A DNA stretch of 64,000 nt from Panicum virgatum. Its lineage: Eukaryota; Streptophyta; Magnoliopsida; Poales; Poaceae. Made by a program: the position numbers and the translations under genes. Position 1 is the first letter of the stretch. Each line of letters opens with the position of its first letter. Under the pieces are notes generated by a model. That model did no database searches. It worked only from the letters and a program-made list of their open reading frames with translations, and was not told the origin of the DNA. Of the stretch, positions 11,339-21,842 are shown in pieces. The stretch is taken from positions 36,576,470-36,640,469 of the forward strand of contig NC_053146.1 in assembly GCF_016808335.1 (NCBI RefSeq), read 5' to 3'.

Positions 11339-11744
11339 TGTTAGTATTGATCTCCTCCATTTGGGACCAACGGACCAAATGGACCTTGACTCGCGCCCTG
11401 ATCGGGGGCGCCCAGCCCATGGAAGGCTGGTGGGCCCCCGTCGCGCAGCCCCATAAAAGGGAGGTGAGGACCAGCGGCACAACTCATGAGGTTCACCGCC
11501 GTCACTTCCCCACCTCGAAACCCTAATCCGATCAGAGAGGGTATGCTGCAGCGACGGGAAGCACCACCGGCGCTGCCACTTCACTGCGCGTCACCACCGC
11601 GTCTCCACTGCACCGGCCGTCGCCGCCCCTGAGCGGATCTTCAGCGCGGGACACGCCATGGAGGGGCTACGAGCAAGGTGATTTCACCAACAAAGAACAC
11701 TTTAACCACTCGATCTACTCCTAGATGATTCAATTGTTCTAACA
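11339..11744 (+). repeat. Copia 3' LTR
   Basis: The 406-bp LTR begins TGTTAG and ends CTAACA, a perfect 6-bp inverted terminal repeat. It contains a TATA-like CCATAAAAGG at 11451-11460, followed by a short GC-rich leader. LINE copy 2 resumes at the very next base. Confidence 0.75.
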
Positions 11745-13220
11745 TGCTGAGGTGTTGGGCTGTCGAGTTGCTCCTTTTCCGGTGGTTTAGCTGGGGTTAC
11801 CTTCGAGCACCAAGGCCTTGCCTAAGGCAAGCTGGCATGGGTTGGTCGAAAAAGTCCCCAACAAGCTACCGGTATGCCATGGTCCCCTTATGTCTAGAAG
11901 TGGGAGGCTTGTGTGGATCAAGTCCGTGCTGATGGCTTTGCCGGTGTTCGCTATGATGGCCAACAAGCTGCCAGCTTGGGTCATAGCGTAGGTTGACAAG
12001 ATCTGTAGGAATTTTCTTTGGACGGGCAGCGATCAGAGTCGGTTCGCGGAAAAAGCCTAGTCGCTTGGCCGGTGGTGGCTCGGCCGACCGAGCTTGGTGG
12101 GCTTGGTGTGCCCGACCTCAAGCTTTCTAGCATTGCATTGCAGACGAGGTGGCTTTGGCTGCAACGCACGGACGAGAGCCGAATTTGGTCCGGTCTGCCG
12201 ATCAGCGTGGCAGCGGAAGTGAGGGCCTTCTTTGAAGCCTCGATTTCTGTCATTAACGGCAACGGGCGGCGCACTCTTTTCTGGCGGGACAGATGGGTGG
12301 ACGGCTTGACCTTGAGCGATTTGGCGCCCACACTCACGGCAGCTATCCCCAGGCGAACTGCCAATTCGCTGACGGTGGCGGACGGGTTCTCGGGCCGCGC
12401 GTGGGTTCGCGGCATCGTAGGGGGCCTTACTGTAACCATCATCGCAGAATACCTCCAGGTTTGGCGGCGGCTCGAAGGCTTGCAGTTGCATGAAGGCGAG
12501 GAAGACCAGGTGATCTGGAAGTGGTCGGCTAGTGGCCGATACCGCACGCGTTCGGCGTATAGAGCGCTGCATTTGGGGTCGATACACTTCCCCACCTACA
12601 GCTTATTGTGGAAGTCCTGGATGCCGCTTAGGGTCAAGATCTTCGTTTGGCTGGCATTCCGTAGGAGGCACTGGACAGCAGACAGGCGACGCCGTCACGG
12701 GCTTGACGCTCGCGAGTACTGCTGGTTGTGTGACCGTGAGCCCGAGTCCTGCGACCACCTTCTCTTCCGTTGTCCCTTCGCTAGAGAAGTTTGGCAACAG
12801 GTGCTGGCAAAGGTTGGCCGGCAGATCCCCCCTGCCGATGACTGCCATGGTTTACCCGACTGGTGGCTTAGGTACAGGGCAGGTTGGCCGAGTGCGTTGC
12901 TGAGGGGGGCAGACACGTTGTTCGGCCTGGTTTGCTGGTCGATCTGTAAGCAGCGTAATGCTTGTTGTTTCAGGGGTGAACGGGCTAGTGTAGCCAGTGT
13001 GTTGTTGGCCATCCGGGATACCGCCGAATTGTGGATCCTAGGAGGGGCCACGGGGCTTGGTGCAGTTGGCCTGATCTAGGCGGGTCGTCGGGCAGTCTGG
13101 TTGTTTAGTTGGGTGATATCGGCTTTGTACAACGATTTGCAGTGACCGTCTAACACCGCTTTATTTTCTCTTGCTTAATATAATGATACGCAGCTCTCCT
13201 GCGTATTCGTCAAAAAAAAA
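11745..13220 (+). pseudogene. L1-type LINE fragment, copy 2 with 3' tail
   Basis: This repeats copy 1 from its position 7084 onward, nearly base for base through 12817, then continues to the true LINE 3' end. It encodes the end of the reverse transcriptase and the zinc-binding region (CWLCDREPESCDHLLFRCPF near 12720-12790). The open frame at 12018-13079 covers the C-terminus. Compared with copy 1 it keeps 20 bp that copy 1 lost near 12147, has one A fewer in the A-run near 12050, and has TAG in place of GAG at 11988. The 3' UTR has the typical short stem near 13190 and ends in nine A residues at 13212-13220. No target duplication was recognised. Confidence 0.85.
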
Positions 13221-13422
13221 GTTTGACTAAGTTTAAGTTCAAAATTATCAATATTTATGACACCAAATAAGTATAGCTAGACTCATCATAACATATATTT
13301 TCATACTAATGTACATGTTTGGTGTTATAAATGTTGACAATTTTCGCTAACATTTGTTCAAAAATTTAGAAGACTTAGAACAAAACTAGCTAGAACAACT
13401 TGCTTTTTTAGGACAGAGGAAG
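13221..13422. mobile_element. Stowaway-like MITE, left arm truncated
   Basis: The block starts GTTTGACTAAGTTTAAGTTC and ends TTTTTTAGGACAGAGGAAG followed by TA. This matches the right terminus and interior wording of grass Stowaway MITEs (CTCCCTCCGTCC-type ends). The left terminus is missing where the LINE poly-A ends. Confidence 0.5.
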
Positions 13423-14484
13423 TATATGTTAACTTTTTTTCCTTAAAGCTTAGTCAAAGCTAGAAAGCATAGTATCTATAGTGACATCAAGTTCTCTGAA
13501 ATGGCAAAAGCTTCATAGGGTACCAGTCAAATGTTCAGCCACCAACATCAATAGATATGATTGCTATTGGTATTTGATCATAACATGGTTGTTCAGTGCC
13601 GCCAGCACACGTAATGCAAGGTAGCCCAGGTCCAGCACATTTATTTTGTCTCCTTCAAGATGTTTTTGGGAAATTGCTCAAAAAAGATGTTTTTGGGAAA
13701 TCAGCGCAAGAAAGCAACTTTCAAATGGCATACAAAATTTTGAAGAATCGCAGAAGGTTTTGAAATCAACAGAACCCGCGAAGGTAACCAAGCTTGGAAG
13801 CCTCAACATGGATCGTCAGCTCAAGTTTCACCATGCATGAATTAATTGCCCAAACTTCCAGCGAGGAATCCGTGCCAAATTCGGCTATAGGAATCTCATT
13901 AAATTGGCAACGGTTTCACCTCATTCAGCAGCTCGCTTGGCCCCTTCGACGATCCATTTTTACACCAAGTCATGATCCTGAAGAGATTCTCTAACTATTC
14001 TGGAAGTGGTAGCAACATAATTCAGATACCCAACATGGTAAGAGATACAGCAAGTTGGCACTAACATTCATATACTTTATGTTTCTAGAGACCTTGAGTT
14101 AGCATTAATGGGTTCTCAGTGGGCGTTTTTTTTCCACTTTATAAGGCTAATCAAACTACACCTGGAGACATTACGCTCGTACATCTGTCGTCAGGGTTGA
14201 ATTCTTCACGTAAGCTTAGTGGGTCTCTAGAGTGGAACACTGTCGAATTTTACAAGTGTCCATCTTTCCGATTGTCAAGAAGCTGAACCTTTTTGTTGAT
14301 GCCAGTGCTTATTGCTAAACTACTTGGAAACAATTAGTTGAGGCTAGTGTTGAGCACTGAGCAGAAAAGTCAGATTTCAGGAAGGCAAACATTTTTTTTT
14401 CCAAATATCTGTGCCAACCATGCATGCTACTCAACCACAAAAGCAATCTGAAATGCTGCAAAGATTTCCTACCAATCCCGGCAA
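13423..14484. other. Intergenic region upstream of polygalacturonase
   Basis: AT-rich sequence without a recognised gene. A short direct repeat containing GATGTTTTTGGGAAAT occurs at about 13659 and 13685. The remainder probably includes distal promoter sequence of the following gene. Confidence 0.4.
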
Positions 14485-14494
14485 ATATAAATAG
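14485..14494 (+). promoter_or_regulatory. TATA box of the polygalacturonase gene
   Basis: ATATAAATAG lies 125-134 bp upstream of the start codon, which would give a leader of about 100 nt. It is the only good TATA box in the proximal region. Confidence 0.55.
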
Positions 14495-14618
14495 ACCCTG
14501 TGATCCACTTAGTTGACATCCAAGAAGGCATCCTACAAAACAAGAAGGCTTTCTACTAGATAGTATTCTTCATTGTAGTACTTAGTCCGAACAGTGTGAT
14601 ATACAGATTGTGCTAAAA

Positions 14619-16312
14619 ATGGCCTCCAATGTGTTTGTTTTCTGTGCAACTGTTCTCCTGTCATTCTTCTTATGTGGCGTTGGAGCAGATGGAGACATCA
14701 ATGGTACCACTCGTAGAGACAGGTCTCTTGAGTCAAAGGTGTTCGATGTGCGCAAATATGGAGCTCATGGAGATGGACACCATGATGACACAAAGGTGTT
14801 TTCCTCAGGCCATTTGCCAAGGCCTAAAATTACGACAATCTTTAGTTTTTCAGGCGCTAACCAAGGTCTGTTTCTTTCATTCCCAATTTATGTAGGCATT
14901 GGTAAAAGCTTGGGATATAGCATGCTCCTCTTCGCAATCTGCCATCGTGATAATTCCAAAGGCCAAGAGATACCTCACCAAGCATGTCACCTTCTCTAGC
15001 CCATGCAAGTCTAACATCATGTTAATGGTGAGACAGTTGCACATATATTCAGATTTATGTCGTCCCCTCACAAGAAATCTTTTCCCAATCTTTTCTCGCA
15101 CAAAAGTTCCATGCTCCTTTGCACGATGAACTATATTCAGATTGAAGGAACTTTGATGGCGCCTCCAAGGGGATCACTTTGGAGCAAGAAGACCAACAGG
15201 CACTGGATTCTGTTCAATGGTGTCAATGGACTAACCGTCACTGGCGGTGGGACCATTGACGGAAATGGCAAGCTTTGGTGGCAGAAGTCATGCAAATTTA
15301 GCTCAAGAGTAGTAAGTACTTTTTACTTACTATGATGAGGAAATATATATTCCATCCTTTCATTTTTATTTCTGAAAGCTTGCTGATGTGGATTCTTCTT
15401 GCATTTTCCTTTCTTCAGCCATGCAAACAAGCTCCAACGGCTTTGACATTCTCCTCCTGTAAAAATCTCAGATTGGAAAATCTGAAACTGAGGAACAGCC
15501 AGCAAATCCACATGTCAGTAGAGGATTGCAGCCACGTCAAATTAGCCCACCTATCAATCACAGCCCCAGGGGCTAGCCCTAACACCGATGGCATCCACAT
15601 CGCCCGCAGCAGACGTGTTCACGTCACAGACTGCACAATCAAGACCGGAGACGACTGCATCTCCATTGAGGACGGAACTGAGAACCTCCATGTCAAGAAC
15701 ATCCTGTGTGGACCGGGGCATGGAATCAGCATTGGCAGCCTAGGCGACCATGGATCTGAAGCTTATGTTATCAATGTCACAGTCGACAGCGTGACACTGC
15801 ATGGGACGACAAACGGAGCTCGCATCAAGACATGGCAAGGGGGGAGGGGCTATGCAAAGAACATCATCTTCCGGAACACGATCATGGACAGCGTATGGAA
15901 CCCAATCATCATCGACCAGAACTATTGTGACTCTGCCGCACCCTGCAAGAAACAGGCAAGATATATTTTTCTTAAATAAAAATGGTTGTATGAATTCAAC
16001 CGTACAGAGCATGCTTGACCTGCTGATTTATTGTTCTTGCAGAAATCTGCGGTAGAGGTGAGCAATGTGCTGTTCAAGAACATCAGGGGCACAAGTGCAT
16101 CAAAAGAGGCTATCAAGCTGAGCTGCAGCTCAGGCGTGCCTTGCCATGGCATAGCCCTGGAGAACGTGAAGCTGACTCTCAAGGGCGGCAGTGGTGTTGC
16201 CAAGAGCACTTGTGAGAATGCAAGATGGAGGAAATCAGGGACGGTAGCTCCACAGCCATTGTACCCCCATTTTAGAACTATTATGAGCATACTTGAATTT
16301 AGATTTTCATAA
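14619..16312 (+). CDS. Polygalacturonase (glycoside hydrolase family 28), five exons
   Basis: The product is a secreted pectin-degrading enzyme that hydrolyses alpha-1,4 bonds of homogalacturonan in the cell wall, probably of the plant exopolygalacturonase type. Suggested exons are 14619-14795, 14896-15027, 15141-15311, 15419-15955 and 16043-16312. All junctions are phase 0 and give about 428 residues, the usual family length. A signal peptide (FVFCATVLLSFFLCGVGA) precedes the FDVRKYGAHGDG start of the mature enzyme. All four GH28 signature motifs are present: PNTDGIH, GDDCIS, GHGISIGSLG and RIKT. Three introns are GT-AG; the fourth (15956-16042) begins GC (CAG/GCAAGA). The last 17 or so residues after KSGTVAPQP do not resemble the family, and the frame runs into DNA that adjoins a copia gag fragment, so the C-terminus may have been altered. 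An in-frame Met lies at 14610. Confidence 0.85.
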
Positions 16313-18100
16313 TGAATTGGACCTTCCGGCGTGAATATGAGAATTTTGCTCAGAAGCCAGGAGAGCCCGTTGAGGAGATGTATGGCCGTTTCCAAGTGGC
16401 CATTAACAAGCTCCATGCCAACAAGAGTGCTACCGACTACTTTCCCACAGATCATGAGCAGGCTCTCAAGCTTCTCCATACGCTTGATCCTAAGATATGG
16501 GAAGTGACAGCTACGGCCATAGTTGAGGGGTCTACTTATGAGACTCTAACCACTGCACAACTTTTCAGCAAGCTCAAAGCTTCTGAAGTTGATAGACAGC
16601 TACGGTCGTCTCCACAGGGAGGAGGCTCAAAGAGCTTGGCTCTAGCCTCAGCTGAGGGTGCTAAGTCTAACCCCAGTGACAGCTTTGCTTTGTCTTCTAT
16701 GTCTTTGTTGTCGATTTCAGAGGAGCAGCTGGACACGCTGGGAGATGAAGATTTGTGCCTGTTCAACAACCGCGTCCGACGCGTGTATGACAGGCAGATG
16801 GCCAAGAAGCACGGCTCCAAGCCAGGGTGCTTTGAGTGTGGCGACCCAGGCCATTTCGTCGCCGACTGCCCCAAGCAGAACGCCTACTACACGAAGGCAA
16901 CGGCAGCGGCACATACGACTCCGGCGGTCCTCACAAGCCGAACAACTACAAGTACCGCTCAAGGAAGGGCTCCCGGGTCAAGAACTTTAAGAAGTTCGCC
17001 AAGAGCTTCCACAAGGAGACCAAGCATCGGGAGCGGACCTTCATGGCGAAGGTCCAAGAACACCTCCTGGCGGATGACACGTCTTCTTCCTCTTCTTCGA
17101 GCTCAAGCGACGAGGAGGTCGTCTTCAAGAAAGGAGAGAAGAAGGACGCTGGAGGACCCGCCGGACTCTGCTTCATGGCTTCAAGCCCTGAGCGGAGGAG
17201 TCGGCACCGCACCAGTAGCCAGTGGCTTTTGCACCATGGCCCTGGATGCTGTAGATGGAGGACACCCAGACTCCGGCTCCCACGATGACGACACTTCCTC
17301 TGAGGTAAGCATGACCGATGAGGAGATCTTAGAGATTTTAGAGGATAACCGTAAGGAGCTGAAGCGCTATGCCAAGATTACCAGGAAGGCGGTAGAAGCC
17401 TATGAGCGAGTAAGTGCCGAGCTTGTCATTGCAAATGACAAGATCGCAGCTTTGAGTGTGCCACCTCCTGAGTCTACCGAGTCTGAGTGTGAGAGCTGTT
17501 TGGCGGTGATGGCCGATTTGGCCGAGTTGAGGCATAAGTATGCCCAACGGGTGGATGAGAGAGATGCTTTCTGTGCAAACCTAGAAGCCACCAAGAAAGA
17601 ACTCCTAGCTGCCCAAGCACCCACAGTCACTGATGTTAAGCCCTGTGTCACCTGTCCTAGCCTTGAGAGTGAGCTTGAGTGAGTCAAGAACCAGTGTGAG
17701 GTGCAGGTGAGGGACCTTGAGGTGCTTAGTGCAGAGTTGAAAGAGTTGCGTGCACGTCCCACTTTGCTTGGAGCGTGTAAGGTGTGTCCTACGCTCAGGG
17801 AAGAGCTTGAGCAGGTGTGGGGAGACTTTGAGAAGTGGAATGCCCCATCCCGCACTTGTGAGGGTTGCCTTTCCTATAGGATGGAGCTAGCAGCGTGTAA
17901 GGCTGAGATTGTTCGCCTAGAGAAGAGACCTAGCCATCCTAGTGTGGAGTGCAATGTTTGTGCCGCTCAGGCGGTTTTGCTGTCTGACCTGAGAGAGGAG
18001 GAGAACTCCAATTCAGAGAACTTTTACCTCAGGCAGATTTTGAGTTGGGTTTCAGCTAGGGAGCCCCAGCTGGGCATGATGATCCAGCAGTTCAAGAAGG
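16300..18100 (+). pseudogene. Ty1/copia gag fragment with coiled coil
   Basis: This is a gag piece of the SIRE/UBN2-like copia type. It opens with MNWTFRREYENF at 16312. A zinc knuckle CFECGDPGHFVADCP lies near 16831-16875, then a basic region and a Ser/Asp/Glu run (near 17080-17120). A long heptad-rich coiled coil follows to YLRQILSWVSAREPQLGMM near 18075. Two compensating frameshifts (about 16890 and 17190) and a TGA near 17680 break it. Five CxxC pairs (CESC, CVTC, CKVC, CEGC, CNVC) recur through the coiled coil. No protease, integrase or RT follows. The fragment is cut at about 18100, where a minus-strand gypsy element begins. Its left border with the polygalacturonase 3' end lies somewhere in 16250-16312. 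Confidence 0.75.
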
Positions 18101-18543
18101 ATTAAGCTGTAGTTTCCCTGGACTTCAGCAACGAAGAAGGCAGTAGCTATAGTCTTGCTCCCAATAGTAAGCTCTATGGAAGCAATACCTTTGGCCTCAA
18201 TGGGGTTCTCTCCCCCAACACCGGCCAAAGTCATGTTGGTCTTCACAAGCTCCTCGTCCACCTTACCCAACTTCCGGAAAATTGAGTACGGCATGACGTT
18301 GATGACCGCTCCACCATCGACCAACATACGGGATATCGGTCTCCCATCAAGATGACCGCGCACGTAGAGTGGCTTCACATGATTGACCGATTCCTCAGGC
18401 TTAGTAAAAGTAGCATCCTTCTGCCCAAAGTCAAACTGAGCCACTTCCTCATCATCAGACCGATTGATTTTGTAATCGGTAGAGAAAGTGATCATGCTGA
18501 CATCCATGGCCGAACGATCAGGAGTATCACCATAGTCAAGCAT
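18101..18543 (-). pseudogene. Retropepsin-like protease of gypsy element 1
   Basis: The peptide contains RMLVDGGAVINVMPYSIF, the aspartic protease flap and active-site region in the DGGA form common in Tat-related gypsy elements. VQGNYSLIL follows, where the family continues GRDW. The sequence leaves the family exactly at the border with the copia gag fragment. It is broken from the upstream gag by frameshifts near 18600-18800. Confidence 0.7.
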
Positions 18544-20407
18544 CTCTTCATCAGAAACACTCTCACCTGGGGCTTGGAGCTTCCTGTGTCGATGGGGCGC
18601 TCCTCAATGCCCTGGTGCAGTGCCGGGGATGCTGCAGAAGGTGCACCGGACAGTCCGGCGCGTCGGACAGTCCGACGCTGGCTACCGGATAGTCCGGTGA
18701 TGCCTCAGCCGTCGCCTCGGCTGCTATCTTCGCGTCCTGTGGTGGCTCCCTCTTCTTCTGCGGGTACACGGGGTGCATCTCGTTGAACACCCGCTCTGCC
18801 TCCTACTCCCGCTTGTCCTTTGCCCTGAGCCGCTGCAACTTCCTCTTCTGCGAGTGAGTCAACCCGGCAGAGCACCACCGAGGCTGAGAGCACTTAGGAT
18901 CATGAACCACCTTAATGCTGCTGGCCTTGGTGGAGCTGGCCGCAGCACTGGACTGAGTCACAACGTTGTTGCTGATCGATTTAAAAATCATCGGCCCTTG
19001 GGTCTCGTTGTTGTTGACCGTCACATCCGTTGTGCCGATCTTGATCACATCACCGGCCGTAGTCCTGGCCGGTGGCTGCTGTACAATGAACTTGGGCGGA
19101 TGCCTTACTTGCCCCCCTGACGGATTTGTTGGCCCCGAAGGCCGAGGAGTCCGGCACTGCTGCGGCTGCTGAGCCGAAGACGTAGACGGCACCCACTGGT
19201 AAAAAACAGACGGTGCTAGCGTGGGCGTCATTGGCGTAGGTGACGTAGGTGCCCCCCAAGTCGGGTAGCCATATGGTCCATACCAATATGGATACATCGG
19301 CATGCCACCCCACGCCTGGTACGGGTAAGCCATGGATGAAGAGGCCGACGCATCTCTCCATTGACTGGGTGCCGATTTCTCCAACGGCCTTAGCTGCACG
19401 ACAGACTGGGACTGACCGATCTGCTGAGTATGTATGATCAGTGCTTTTCCCTTATCTTCTTGCCTTGGTTTCACAGGAGGTGAGGGTCGACGTGGTGGCC
19501 GATCAGACTGAGTGGCCTTCTTGCTCGTGTACTTGGACAAGAGCTGCTGAAAAGTCGGCCCTGACTTCTCAACCTTCCCAGAAGCCTTGGAGATGTTCTG
19601 CTTCCAGGTCCCGATCTCCGGCCGCTTTGGCCTGAAGGTCTTCTCTGGTCTCTGAGTGCCACCGGACTATCCGGTGCGCCTCACCGGACTGTCCGCTGGA
19701 GCACCGGACTGTCTAGCGGAGGTCGCCGGACTGTCCGGTGTGTGCTGGGCAGGAGGGGCTCGGTGCTTCCTGCCCCCCGAGCGTCTCCCAGCACCTGGTA
19801 TATATGGTGATCTTCAGGGTCCCTCCACCGTCGAGAGTCTTCTGAGAGATCACCTGTCTCTGCGGTACCTTCCCATCGGCCACCCGCGGGTTGCCGATGA
19901 CAAGGTTCTCCATCTTCTCCATGTTGGCCACCTCAGGCCAAGTCAGAACCTTCTTGCCGCTCAACTCCAGCGTGTATGTACCAGCTGGGAACGGCTGCTT
20001 GTCAACCTGCATCTCTGGGAAACTTAATCCGCGATCATTAACCGCCGATTGTACCTGTCGACGAAAGACCGTAAATCATTAGTAGAATGCGAAAAGGAAT
20101 TATGCCATTTGCAGTAAGCCCGCTTCTTAAGCTCATCAGCGGACGGAATAGCATGAGTAATTTTGATTTTGCCGCTTTTGAGCAGCTCGTCAAAAATCCT
20201 ATCGCATTTAGAAACATCGAAAGTAAATTTAAACTCTTCTTGCCCGCTTTTAACAGCCGGTTTCAAAGAGGTGCATACGTGAGACTTATTTTTACTGGCC
20301 CAAACAAATTCAGCGGCATAGATGTCGTTAGATTCATCATCCGAGCCGCTGTCCTCACCCTCAACAACATTGATGTTGTGGCGGGCCGACCTTTGAACCT
20401 CTTTGCT

Positions 20408-20938
20408 TCAGCTTTCACAAGCCGAAGCATGCTGGTGTAGCTGAGCCAAAGAGAGAAACTGTACTCCCTCCAGCTTTTCTTTCAAGAATCTCATCCCACG
20501 GAAGGCCAATCCTGCTAACTCGCTATCGCATATAGTGAGCCTGAAGCACCGATTTCGAGTATCCCTAAACCGTTTGAGATACTCAACCACCGATTCATCA
20601 CGTCCTTGCCGGACCGATGCCAGGTCAGCTAAACCCAACTCGTAGTCACCCGTAAAAAAGTGTTCATGGAACCTTTGTTCCATGTCAGCCCATGAATTAA
20701 TAGAGTTGGGGGGTAACGCAGCGTACCACGCAAAAGCAGTACCAGTAAGAGAAAGTGAAAACAATCGTACTCTAAACACATTGTTATCAGCAGCTTCACC
20801 TAATTGAGCCACAAACTGGCTCACGTGTTCCCTGGTACTCCTATGAGGGTAAGCAGGTATGTCGAATCGGCTATTGTAAGGCTTCCGATACGATGAGGAG
20901 GGCTGGGCCATAGTAATTCCCAACTTAGCTTGGAGCAT
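20408..20938 (-). pseudogene. Gag domain of gypsy element 1, copy A
   Basis: The capsid-type retrotransposon gag domain is recognisable from FRVRLFSLSLTGTAFAWYAA, then WADMEQRFHEHFF, then VRQGRDESVVEYLKRFRDTR. This protein packages element RNA in virus-like particles. The frame is open through this part but disconnected from neighbouring blocks. Confidence 0.8.
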
Positions 20939-21842
20939 CTTGGCTATCTCCCCTCTGAGCTTAACGTAAGCGGCCGATGAAGTGATATCGGCCTTTGCGT
21001 ATGGTCTGTGGTATGTCGTCCCTCCTCTTTGCCCATCCGACCATAAACGGTCGAATGTCGCATCGAGGATTGGGCCGATAGGTCGGCCTAACCCAACTGC
21101 AGATCCATCGGTACCATAAGCTACCGGTGTGTATGGAGGTACGAAACCCTATGATTCATCGGGCGCTCTGTAATACTTAGTGTGTGCAGTGCCGATCTGG
21201 AAACTTCGGCTATGATTCGCCGAAGTCTGCGGAACGGAGACTAGCAGTGGTGTAAAAGCGACCAGCACATTGGTTGCAGCAGACTGTCCGGCGTGTGCTA
21301 CCGTACAGTCCGGTGCGCTGGCCAGTGCCGCTGGCGCCACTGTCATCTGTCCAGCCGGCGTGCCGCCACCGGACAGTCTGGTGGTCATCACCGGACAGTC
21401 CGGTAGACACGGGAGGTCACCCCAGGATCGATCCTGGAGGCTCCGGCTATCCCGGGTAGAAACCTATCGGCATCCCAAACAGGGGTTGGGTCTGGGAAGG
21501 CCCAAATTCAGCCGATATCGCAGGGGGGGGCTGTGGAGGCGGCCGCGTCATAAGATGGGAAAACGGGTGTGACCGTTTTTCCGATCGCGCGATCCAACTT
21601 GCCATTGAGATCGGCGAGCATCTTCGCAAACTCAGAACCTTGTTTCGCTATCGCCTTATCTACGTCAGTCACCATTAGGGGAGGGGAAGACGGTGTACTT
21701 ACATTGGAGAGAAGTGTCGCGAAGTCCATGTCCTTCTCCTTGATCACCTTGTGGTGGCGATCAACGGTGTAGGAGCTGCAGAGGTTCTTCATTGCTTGGT
21801 CCACCCGGCTGTTGATGTAGCTTGAGAAGTTATCCCGCACGT

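Larger units (their letters stand above)
8138..11744 (+). mobile_element. Ty1/copia element, 5'-truncated, decayed
   Basis: The 3' LTR is intact (11339-11744) but no 5' LTR is present. The internal region holds scattered copia pol remnants. These include a YKAKFV-like block near 10017 and a FIYGLKKATRWWYLKF block (family wording YGLKQASRQWYLKF) near 10090. An IDHWNK word of the RT/RNase H linker lies near 10625, and remnants of the RNase H end resembling LTKGLPPxVYxEHT lie near 11060-11110. All are broken by stops and frameshifts. The 8138-9750 part is AT-rich and without recognisable coding sequence. It may be leader sequence or a separate insertion. GGGGGAG words occur at about 9346, 9440 and 11330; the last is the real polypurine tract. 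Confidence 0.7.
18101..21842 (-). mobile_element. Ty3/gypsy element 1, copy A (gag-protease part)
   Basis: This is the left of two overlapping copies of one minus-strand gypsy element. Reading leftward it encodes the N-terminal gag region (21842-21508), then the retrotransposon gag domain (20938-20408). A Pro/Tyr/Gly-rich linker follows (19540-18803, with PYQAWGGMPMYPYWYGPYG), then a retropepsin-like protease (18543-18101). RT, RNase H, integrase and the 3' LTR are absent because the element is cut at about 18100. It is interrupted exactly at the junction after CCCGCACGT by the Tekay-like LTR at 21843. The gag region contains repeated ACCGGACAGTCCGGT-type palindromes. Confidence 0.75.
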
